In this document: piece after piece, positions 23,421 through 35,400 of the stretch
Numbering within the stretch: position 1 is the stretch's first letter
Layout: each line of letters begins with the position of its first letter
From: Lineus longissimus
Lineage: Eukaryota > Nemertea > Pilidiophora > Heteronemertea > Lineidae
Length of the DNA stretch: 64,000 nucleotides
Assembly: GCF_910592395.1 (NCBI RefSeq)
Contig: NC_088316.1
Span: forward strand, 2,172,001-2,236,000
Direction: 5' to 3'
Program-made: the position numbers and the translations under genes
Notes under the pieces: model-generated
The model's input: the letters and a program-made list of their open reading frames with translations, nothing else
The model's database searches: none
Told to the model about the DNA's origin: nothing

Positions 23421-26400
23421 TCACATCAGATATCGAAGCATCTCTTTCAGTTCCAGGATCTTATCCAAACTCTTCTGGACCTCGTGTCGCTGAAAAGAGA
23501 AGAAAATGTCTGATCAACCAAATTCGCCTGTCTGCGTTTTGTATGCCGCGGCATGATCTCAAACAATACAGAAATGCCTGTCTTCAGGACAACATCAACA
23601 AACTGGAGAGAGCACAACAAGTTGCCACCTTCCGACTTAGACTTGGACACTGCCGCCTTAAACAACATCTAAGAAAACTGGGCCTGTATGAATCTGACAT
23701 CTGTGAATGTCGTATCTCTGAACAGATGTCAGAACACATCCTGGAAGAGTGTCCTCTGATTGCCAACCGAGCGGAGGCCTGATTGGAGTCCACATCTCTC
23801 CAAGAGATGCTATGGGGAACAGAGGCAGATTTGCGTCGCACTGCAACGTTATTGAGGACAAACGGTCTGGAAGTTTAACCAGTCCGGCGCAAAGAAGATC
23901 TAGGGGACCTAGAGAACTAGTTAAAAGACTTTTTGATGAGGTTTGCAAGTGACGCACTTCCACCATCCTCGACTCTGTGTAAAGAAGACAATTTTATCAA
24001 CCCCAGTTGCTAGGAAGGGACGGAATCTCACCTTTTCTCTGTATACAATCTCTAAGTGTTCCTTAGTCGTTGTGTTAATTTTTTCTGTCAAATTGTCAAG
24101 TTCGGCCATGAGTTTGGTTTCCTTGGCCTCTGCCAGGTGAAACTGCTGCAGTGGATCAATCAATCCCTGAAAATTAAAAAGACTGTGTTTGAGCTCTCGC
24201 TTTGTGTTTTGTGCAATTTCTTACATTTTGAAGGCCACAACACTGCTAATAATGATGTTGATGATGAATGACTTGGATGATAAGCCCCTTAGGCCACACC
24301 AATTCAATACTCTGGAGAGCAGGCGAACAGACAGATTTTTCTTCATCAGGGGAAGGAAAACCTTGCAGCGTTTCGAATTCTAGACAGCAGAACCCTACCT
24401 TGACTTCCATATAGAGCTGGCTTCCTTCCAAGATGTCCACCTTGACACAACCTTGGGGCGGACTACTGGTCACTGTCACCGATTGTGATCGTGACAAAGT
24501 GTTCAGCTCTTCTCGAAAGGTTTCAACAACATCCCGGACTTTGTTATCACAGACAAGATACACTGGAATCATAGATAAGTTTGTTAACTCTTAAAGGGTC
24601 TTTTGAGGACAAGGTCACAATCAGAATGCTGTGATAATTTAACATTTTAACTTAATGAACTCTTTGTCCAAAAATTACCAATTGTGAATTTTCTTATAGG
24701 GTTGGAGCGGTTTGAGGCAGTTAGCTTACCATTAGGTTTAGACTTTAGATTGAACAGACTCCTCACAGATAATGCAGCAGTTACGATTTTAGATAAAACC
24801 TCCATCTCATCTTCAACGGCAGTGTTTCGGTAACAAATCTGAAATTTATTTGGGATGAACATTGGTGGCTATCTATGAAAAGAGGGGGAAAAATCACCCT
24901 TGGTGAGATATTTCTGAAGTGAGTTATGCAGTTATGCTCTTACGCAGTTATGCTGAGTTGATATGCAGCAATTCGAATACCTTGAAAACGTTCAGACCTC
25001 AAGGCATCAGTATGATGATTACCTAATGTTTACAACTCACCTCAGAACTATCGGGATACTTTGCTAAACAGACACTGGCGACCTCTATCCCACCTCTCAA
25101 TCGCTGATAGAGCTCCTCCGTCAGATATGGCATGAATGGACTCATGGCACGGAGGGCGACATCTATACACACGTGCAGAGTTTCCAAAACGGACTGTTTG
25201 TCGGATACGTTGCCACTTTTGAGAACCGGTTTGATGCATTCCTGAAGAGACAAGATACAGCTATTCTGATAACATTTGTACAATCTTGAAGAAAACTGAA
25301 TACTTTAGTATCAAAACTGTGACACTTCTTATTGCCGTCAAATTCTCAAAGATATTCATCATCAACATCATCATCATCATTACCCGCGCTGTAACCCTAT
25401 TGGATTCTGCCAGAGGTATGTAGTCCACTTCTGGCTACTGTCCACATTGGTGGGGTCGAGATCTTTCATTTGGGACCCGTCTCAGGAAAACCAGGTGCAT
25501 GTTGCTCTGAGCTTGACAGGTTAAAGCGAACTGGAACCAACTTTTCGACTTTCACCGCCCGAGAAAGTCGAACTTCCAACTTCATATTCGAGTTCAGATT
25601 TGTAGCTCCGCCCCCAGTGCCCGAGCATGCGCAGTTCAATTTGTTATTATTGAGAATCATGTGAGAATCACGTGAGTCATGCGATCTTTCATTCATGAGT
25701 TTTCGTAGTAAATTCCATAGTAGTGACGTCACTCAATGATTGACAGCTAGGCGCCATGTTTCATTCATGCCTCGTTCTGATCACCCGATACGCGGGAAAT
25801 GAAAACGAGGTCATACGAACTGGCTCGGCGGTTCCAGTTCGCTTTAAGACAGACTGGTTGTTCATTTCACTGCTGTCTGCCGTTGGTGAAATCTGAGATC
25901 ATAAATTTCTTCCAATATCTCCTGGTGTCATTGAGGCTAATCTTCTGTGTGTCATGCACCTCCTTTTGCTGAGATGGTGCAGATTTACTAAATTCGTTGC
26001 GAGAACTTTCTTAGAAGCAAACTAAAGCAACAACAGAAACCTGCCCTGCTTCATACTCACAAGATAGACATCGCATAGCTCCTGATACCAGAATTGATAC
26101 AAGGCTTTCGTGACCAGGTGCAGGTCATAAGACTGGAAGTGGACGCCACACATTTCAATCAGATGAGACAAACGGCTCAGGATCCACTGGTCAGTCGCAC
26201 GGGTAGCGGAGGAGACCTACAGAGGAGAAGAAATAACCTTTTCATCGACGTGTGTATTGAAAACCTCACTTAAAATAACATTTCGCAAAATCAGTACAGT
26301 GGAACCCCGGTCGGCGACCACCTCAGTAACGCGACCACCCCGCGAACACGACCAAAATTCTCCGGTCCCGAATGGTTTTCTCTCTAATTCCCATTAACTG

Positions 26401-29400
26401 GCCCTCGCTAACACGACCACCCCGGTACCCAGACCGCGACCACCAGCTTGGTCGGTCCCAAACTGCAAATTAACCCCGCTAACGCGACCATGAGGCCTAA
26501 TTGCCGTAATCAACCATGACTGCATGGTATCAATTGGCACCTTCTCGCAAATCCGTGTTGATAATTAGCACCTCGAACACAATGACCATGGGAATCCATA
26601 TGAAAATAAATGATGTGTAAGTGAGTTTGATCTTGGAGGAACTATACTTCAAGTATAATTCCTCCAAGGTTTGATCAAATGTAAGCGCAAATAAAATGAA
26701 GAATAAACTTTCTTTTCGACTCACGGTTTGTTTTTTCATCATTTAGTATTAATGATGTCAAGAGGCATGCACACGTAGTTTTTAGGACAAATAAATTATG
26801 TTGATTAGTAAGAGTACCGATACTCAAAGTAAAGAATGCTTACTACGTCGTAATGTTGATAAAATACGTTATTAAAAAGATGATTTAATCAGTACCAGTT
26901 CAAATTGGCTAATGTTAAAGCAGGAAGACATCAGGAAGAATTCTCAACATCTTCTCACATCACCTCTCTCAATGTTAGCGGGAATATTAGCTTGACATCA
27001 AGAAGGGCAGCTGCCGATGGTGTGAATTACATGCTTGTTCTAATTAGCATGCTCAAGTTTTAATGTAATGTTTGGTCTAATTAGCTCTCGTCAGTTTATT
27101 TACTCATTTACATAAGTTGCAAATTAAACGCAAAACACTCAAGAAAATGATTTTTTATTCGTAATATACACACAAAATTATCGAATCACCCGGTGGCGTA
27201 GTCATTAATGCATGTCAATGTACACACAGCAGGACGATGTTTTGGCGGGAAAACCTACTTATGATTCTTAAATTCACTAACGCGACCACCCCGGTAACAC
27301 GACCACTTCGGCTTAGTCCCTTGGGTGGTCGTGTTACCGGGGTTCCACTGTACTTGCGGGATGTACAATGTAAAACAACTGGCCTGTGTGGCTCTTCAAT
27401 GGCAATACTCAAGCTTTTGAGTTCTCTTACCTCAAATTTACTTGAAGGTTGGAACTCCACTGTGTTGATGAGATAAAATCGAAATGCCTGCCAGATCTTG
27501 TTACAGAAGTTTCGGTAGCTTTTGACATGGGTGATGTTCATGTTGATAAACTGGGCTGTAAAAGGAAAATGTGAAAAAATCGGGTAAATTGCCACACGGC
27601 CCGAAGTCTTATTTGGATCTGACTATGAAAATTTCAGTTGAAATAGAACATTTGTGGCCCGCTCTACCAAAACTAGGCGCTTGTCGCATCTGAACTTGAC
27701 AGGTTGATACGGACTTGTTGTTCATTTCCCTATTGTTGACCTTTTGTTGAATGTGACCAAATCAGTTTGTAATAGATTTCACAAAAGATCAACTATAGGG
27801 AAATGAACAACAAGTCCGTATCAACCTGTCAAGTTCAGATGCGACAAGCGCCTAGTTTTGGTAGAGCGAGTCACATTTACCGTGTATAGTTCAAGCTCTA
27901 GAGTTGAGTGGAAAATGTATGGGCCAATTTCACGCCCACTTCGGGCCAATATTACCCCATTTTACGGTAGTGACCGAGCACGGAAATGAACCTACAATGT
28001 CTCAGTCATAAGACCACAAGTTTCAATCTACCTCTTCACTCCAACTCCCCTTGACTGAAACACACATCAACGTTTTTCTTGGCAATTTGGATCTCAACTT
28101 CTACTTTGCTTTGGTCATAGTTGGCATTTTGCATAATGAGGCCCGCCATGAAAGGGTTCATTTTCATCAAACATACCTTTGAAGTTATATGAACACAGCG
28201 CAAACCTGAGCGCGTCGGTTCCACACTGGGGTATCCCCAACGGGAAGTCACTCTTCTGCCCCAACTTTGCTTTCTCAATTTCTCTTTGATCCAAGTTGCT
28301 TGAACCGAGCTGTTTTTGAAGATCCTACAAAGAGGAGAGAAAGAAAGAAACCAAGAGTAAGGAGGCCGGTTTCGGAGAATTTTACGTCTAAAATGGTGTC
28401 TTCTGCTGTGAAGACGTCATCAGCACAGCCTTTATAGACGAGTTATAAGATAGGCCTACTTTGAATAGTTTCAGGACTTTCTTAAGGCACCAGCAGTCAC
28501 ACATCATTCATTACACAGCAGACGTACCTGGAGTGATATGCCTCTGATGACATCCAGGGGGTCTATCACATTCCCCAGGGACTTGCTCATCTTTCTACCA
28601 TGCGAGTCCCGTAAGAGGCCGTGGAGTAGCACCTGCAGAAAAGATATTTATCATAAGGAGACGGTGCATAGGTCTTCTGAAAACAATGACCAAAATTTTG
28701 CAAGTTTTCATCGAAATCGATGATTCTGTCTGACACAAAACGTGCTTTCTTTTGTCAATGAATAGTGGGTTCAAACACTGATATAATCTAACGTTTCTAG
28801 ATATTGGATATTGTGAGAAGATTATGCGTAATATCACAACTTTTGAATGGGAATTAACGTCATGATGCAAATGACAATACAACACACGGCATGGCGATAC
28901 AATATCACGCAACGTTAGTACTACTCATAGCTAAACCAGACGCAAATTTTTCCAAATATTTCAGTTTAATATGTCCTGAAACCTTTCAGAGACCTCAGGT
29001 GAGCCGCTTAACCAGTGCTACAATCTGAGCATTTCTGACCGGTACCCATTTATACACCTGGGTGCAGAGAGGCAAATAAAACAGAGAGACCAGCCTACAT
29101 TCTCACACCAACAGTGGAGATCGATCCTGGGATCTCTTGACTGCCAGTCGAGAGTCCGAGACACTACACCACAGCGCCTCATTACAACCTCTTAAGCTAA
29201 ATTGCTGTACTTACCTTTTTGAATGGCAGTTGTCCAGTGAGCTTCTGGCCAAGCATGACCATCCGAGCCACCCAGAAAAATAAGATGTCGCTACCAGTCT
29301 CCAGTATTGACGTTGGGTAGAATGAGTCCAACTCTTTAGTCTGTAAGTAAAGGTCACCATCATCACTTTGATATTGCTTCCAATGAATAAGGCTCCACAG

Positions 29401-32400
29401 AGGGTACAGGTTTGCAACACAATAGAAACAAGGCCCAAGGCCCTCCCATTACAGTGGTGGAGGGGTACAATCGGTAATATCGGTAATATCGGTAATGTCT
29501 TTCATATAGTATAGGAGGAAACCAGCTCTTTGGAATACTCACTTTCTCTGGCCATCCAAATATGGAGAATGGGAAGAGTGCTGAAGAGAACCAGGTATCT
29601 AAAACATCCTCATCTGAAAAAATATGTCATCATGATCAGAAAATGACTATAGTTGTATCAAGTTAGCAACAAGTATAATTAGAGTGGAACCTCCCTTAGC
29701 GGACACCTCTCTATCAAGAACACTTGTTTTAGTGCCGAAGTGGTTGTTTCCATTCAATTCGACCTAGACCAAATGAAATTTGCGGAGTTGGGGATTTTGA
29801 TGCTCCAGGTGATTAAGACACCTACCTTGTACGAGCCTGAACTGTTCAGGACCTACACAGAGTTTCTCACAGGCTCTCTTCCTGGCTTCTTCCTCACTTC
29901 GACCACTCACCCAAACATCGGCGCGATTCTGAAAGAAGCATTCAAATGTTTGAAATGATTGATTATTTTCATCATCATGTGTAATTGTGTAATTTGAGAG
30001 CCGAGCACAGGAGTAATTTTGATTAAATTTTCTGAAAAAAATGGAAATTTTGCAATTTTTATTTTCGTCAATCGTGGTTATTCGCGAAATCATCTACAAA
30101 AATAAAACCCCCACGGAGGTTTGGCGTTTTATAGTGGCAGGATTTCGATTTCACTAACCTGATCATCTTGAAGGGACACAACCTTGTACGCAGGAATACG
30201 ATGACCCCACCAAAGTTGTCGTGAAATGCACCAATCCCGACTCTTCTCCATCCAATTATACCAAATATTCTCATGATTTCCCGGCAAAATCTCCAAATCT
30301 CCATTCCTCACGACGTCCACGGCCTGTGCTGCCATCTCTTGGCAGTTAATGTACCATTGTTCCTTGAGGCGCGGTTCGATCACGTCCCCACTGCGACTGC
30401 AAATTGGCACTGTCATTTTATGGTCCGCCGTCCCTCGGAATAAGTCCAGTTGCTTCAACGTTTCTTCGATTTTCCGCCGGCATTCAAATCTGTCCAAGCC
30501 CTGGAGGATATTAAAAAGAGATGTAAAATTCTATAGAAATCAAAGAATGCGCAAGAAGAAATATCATGACAGGCTCCTCCCTTCTGTAACTCTACATTCA
30601 TACTAAAAGCATGCAATTGACTTCTGATCTAAATCTAAGACGAGGCCTTAAACTTACTTCAAACTTTGGAAAGACGTCATTGATACGCCCATTGTCATCC
30701 ATAATGGACAATAGGGGGAGTTGATGTCTAGTTCCGACCTCAAAGTCTGTGTGGCTGTGTCCTGGAGTGATTTTCACAGCACCTGAAAAAATAAAAAGAC
30801 ACGATTAAAAAAACGTAGCGGGTAAGATGAGGAGGTTGGTTTTATGGAGACCGTTTTTTTCTCTCCAAGTAACAGAAGTAAACAAGATTTTTGCTGAGGA
30901 TGACATTGAGATTAACTAACCTGTGCCAAATTCCCGGTCCACAAATTCATCACAGATTACAGGGATTTGCCGATCACAGAACGGATGCGTCAGCATTTTG
31001 CCATGAAGATTGGAGTAGCGGTGATCATCAGGATGGACGGCCACAGCCGTGTCACCGAGCATCGTCTCAAGGCGTGTTGTGGCAACTACAATCTCCTCGC
31101 CTGAAAAGATATTAGTATTGTTAGCCGATGGGAATTGGTCAAATCCAATGGGTAACTGGTCATTTTCAATGGGTAACTGGTCAAATCCAATGGGGAACTG
31201 GTCAAATCCAATGGGGAACTGGTCAAATCCAATGGGGAATTGGTCAAATCCAATGGGTAACTGGTCATTTTTAATGGGGAACTGGTCAAATCCAATGGGG
31301 AACTGGTCAAATCCAATGGGGAACTGGTCAATTTCAATGGGGAACTGGTCAAATCCAATGGGGATCTGGTCAAATCCAATGGGGAACTGGTCAAATCCAA
31401 TGGGGAACTGGTCAAATCCAATGGGGAACTGGTCAATTTCAATGGGGAACTGGTCAAATCCAATAGGGAACTGGTCAAATCCAATGGGGAACTGGTCAAT
31501 TTCAATGGGGAACTGGTCAAATCCAATGGGGAACTGGTCAAATCCAATGGGGGAACTGGTCAAATCCAACGGGGAACTGGAATGAAACTCCAACTTTGTT
31601 TCCAGTGAATCAGTGTCAAAAATGTAATGGCTGGTTCTGGCAGGAGCATAAAATAAATTGACACCATCCTGCCTAAGCCATTGGCCCTTTGATCAATAAC
31701 GTGGAAAATGGTACCAAAAATAACGACTTACGGGCCCAAAAAAACAACCATTTTAGACAAAAGTTATCCATCATACCTGAGCCAACAACCTTATATGCAA
31801 ATGATTTGAGAGTTCCGAACTCCACCTTTTTCTTGTGACCAGGAACTTGTAACATCGTCCTTCCAAGAATTTCCTTCTCATCAACCTGCAATTAAAGGAC
31901 GAGCTGTTTAATAAGTGACAATTAAAGGGCCAGCCAGCTAACCAGTAAGCAAAAATGGGTCAGACAATTAATTTGTTGTCATCAAGCGCATTGATTTGGA
32001 CAGTTTGCAAACAGCACTTTTGATAGAACCTCGGGTCTTGTGATTTATATTGTATTTTGGGCACAAGTAGCAGTTCCTGAGATTTCCTCAAAATAGCCCA
32101 AAGTCATAAAGACACTCACCTCAATATCTGAGATCACAGATTTTAACTGACATGACCAGTTGACCAACCGATTGCCACGATAGATGAGCCCTTCATCATG
32201 GAGGTGAACAAAAGCTTCAGTAACCGCCCGTGAGAGTTTCTGAAATGAATGACATATCTGATGGTTACAACGGTTCTATCTCATCAAAATTCATGATTAT
32301 GATTAGGAGACATGTAACTCTGGACGGCAAACTGATGACACCTGGACAAAGAAGGGTAACCGTTCAAATTTTCAAATTCAATTACAAAGTTCAATTTTTT

Positions 32401-35400
32401 TATGAAAATTACACAAATTTTTGTATTTGAAATTTACTAACGGGGTCCATTGTGAAACGCGCCCTCGTCCAGTCTAGTGACGATCCCATTTGTCGCATCT
32501 GCTCATAGATCTGATCACCTTTCCTGCATCAAACAAAAAATTGTCTTTTAAAACATACCAAACAAATGTAAAAGTCAAAATAGATCAATGATGACAAAAT
32601 AACAATATTTTTGACGGCGACTGTAGTTCAACAGAATCTAAGAGTGAATTTGAATCTGAAAGAGGACATTTCAACTGGTAATCGTTTTTTGGATACTCAC
32701 TCATTTTTCCACTTCCAAATTTCATCGACAAATCGCTCCCTCCCAACATCGTATCTCGTCCTCTGTTGTTCTTTCCATAACTTCTTCTCCACAACGACTT
32801 GGGTGGCGATGCCAGCATGATCACAGCCGGGATTCCATAACGTGACATCACCGCGCATACGCCGCCTGAAACAAGAAGGGAAGGTTCATTCTGGGGTCAC
32901 TCATAGAAAGATGATAAAAAAACTGATGGCCAAAAATCAATTGTGCATGTACTTACCATCTGATGATAGCGTCTTGGATGGAATTAGTAATTGCATGACC
33001 GAGATGTAACGAGCCAGTCACATTTGGTGGTGGCAGACACATCACAAAATATTTCTTCTTTTCATTTTCCTGAAAGAGGAATTCAACGCGTTTTACATTT
33101 ATTCCCTGTATAAGCTGTTATCAGTATATTCACTCTGCGGTAACTGCTTTGAAATTTGTCACATTGGATGCAAAGGATCAAAGGAAAGGCGAAGTAGAGT
33201 TAAGTGTCTTCCTCGAGGACACAAAGACGATACAGTGGTGATCTTTTCGAGAGACATTCTGAACACCATTTACCTTGATTGAGTATTCAGGAGTAAAAAA
33301 TCCACTTCCCTCCCACCAGCTGTACCATGATGCTTCAACAAATTCTGGATTATATGCCTTAGGGAGAGGGATAGAAGTATCTGAAAAGATGTAACTGAAA
33401 AGGTAGGGTAAAGTGCCTTGCTCTAGGGCAGAATTGGCAAGGAAGCAGCAGACATATCATGGTGGTCGTCATTCTTGATTCATATACATGTAGTTTCTAA
33501 ATATCAATAGAATGCAATGACCCATCAATGCCTTGAGTGATGTACATGAGGAACCTCTCATTGCGGACACCTCTGTTATCGGGACAACCTCTGTATTAGG
33601 GACAGGGATTGTTGCCTCAAATTGGTCAAATGGGACAATCCCTTTTGCCATGTGATATTTCTTTTGTGTATCTTTCGTAATTCTTCGTCAAAATATGCTC
33701 AGCAATGTTATCAAGTGCGGAGAGGACTGTGTATCTCTGGCACACTGTCTGTGATTTTGGTTCAGTTAAAATGAACTTTTCGGGAGGTTTTTGTTTTTGT
33801 TTTTCCAATGTCATTTCTGTCAGGTCAGTGCACATATAGGATATAGGCCAGTGGAAATTTACACTAGGATTTTCCTTTCAATCAATGACGACTGCATGCA
33901 ATTCACTACAATTACAATGCTTATCTCTCCAGCCACTTGGCATCAGGGGAAGTCCAGTTGGAAAGTCCACTGGAAAGTCCGGTTTATATAAAGAATACGT
34001 GATATAAGTACAATCCCTCATAGTGGAAGAGGGCCAGCGTGGATGCCAGAGCCACAACTCATTTGACACTACAGGTAGGAATTTCCTTTCAATTATAACT
34101 GATGCATCTTGCAATTCGGTTTAGTGTTGGCCGGTGGAGTTCTTTTTGCCACCCAATTGCCGACCCATTCTGCCACTGTCCTGGTTTATTGTACCAGGCT
34201 ATATCCTGCTGCTATCTTGTGTTCGAATATAGAATTACAATGATGTACTGTGCCTCATATTCATAAGCCTCAGTAGGCTGGCAAATGGTTTTTTGGTGAC
34301 ACATTAATAATAAATAAATATATAAATATAAATATAAATAAATATATATGTACACATATGCGTATACACGCATGAATAAGTAAACATTGGCAACTTGCCA
34401 ACTGTGATATCAAGTTCTCAATAGAGTATATGATGTCATTTTCACTTTCACTTTATTAGGCTCTCATTGGGCTTATTTTGGGTGAGTTTTAGTCGAATGA
34501 ACCATAGACGTATATTGGCTGAGACAATCGGATTTACGCCGTAAGAGAAGCTTCTTTGAAGTATTTTTTTCTTTTATCATCTTCAGTTTCAAGACTAGGT
34601 GAGTTTCAAATTTCCTCTTCAACATGCATAGGTTTTTAACATTTCAACAGAAGAACCAGTCTGAGATATAATCTAAGGCCATGGGAATGATTAATCCTGT
34701 TTACCGTCCAAGAGATTTAAAAAGATGATGAAGCTTTTTTTCATTTTTCATTATTCATTATCTGTTTACAGTCTGATTTACAGGTCAAAACACGCGATTC
34801 AGCAAGTTCCAGTAAATGGAAATCAGGTCGGTCATCAACATGAGGCATTGAAAAAATGTCATTATTATGATGAAGAGCCTACCCTGCCAAGTTTTTATTG
34901 TGTTTTTCAATCATTTAAGGTAAAGATGAACCACTGGAAAGATTATTTAAATAAAAAAATGATGGCAACAATGAAATAAATAGATTTTTTTTAAATAATG
35001 AAAATATTTCATGTTTGCTCAGAACCCATGCGGGAGGTGGACGGTAAACAGGATTAATAATTCCCATGGCCTTAGGGATCGTCCATAATCATCAAAGGGG
35101 TTTCAAAATGCCAGAGGGCTTACAAGGACTGTCTTTTCAGGTATAACATAAGAGTTCATGGGTACTGGGTGGTTGTCAATGATTTTTGTTGGCACTCAAG
35201 AGGGGGTCAAACTGTGATATATGAAAGACCCCTACGTAGTTTAACTTTCAGTTAACCCTTCAGATCCTAACCAGCTGTATCACTATCAGGCCAGTGATTT
35301 TGTCTCAATATTCCTAACCGGCCACTGACTGACCACCAGTATGTGCCTATATTCTCAAGCGACACTATCAATGAAACTAAGGTCGCTTTTGAAATATTAG

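Noticed and set aside
23543-23782. Host gene encoding [11 protein letters not shown] protein
   Set aside because: The sequence is a retrotransposon C-terminus with a frameshifted continuation and a second decayed copy at 11325-11575.
30349-30606. Plus-strand open frame of 85 codons
   Set aside because: It is the antisense shadow of synthetase exon 30159-30500.
31049-31593. Long open frames on both strands encoding GNWSNPM-type or FDQFPIG-type repeats
   Set aside because: They arise from a 21-bp minisatellite whose period is divisible by three. The segment is intronic between two firm synthetase exons.
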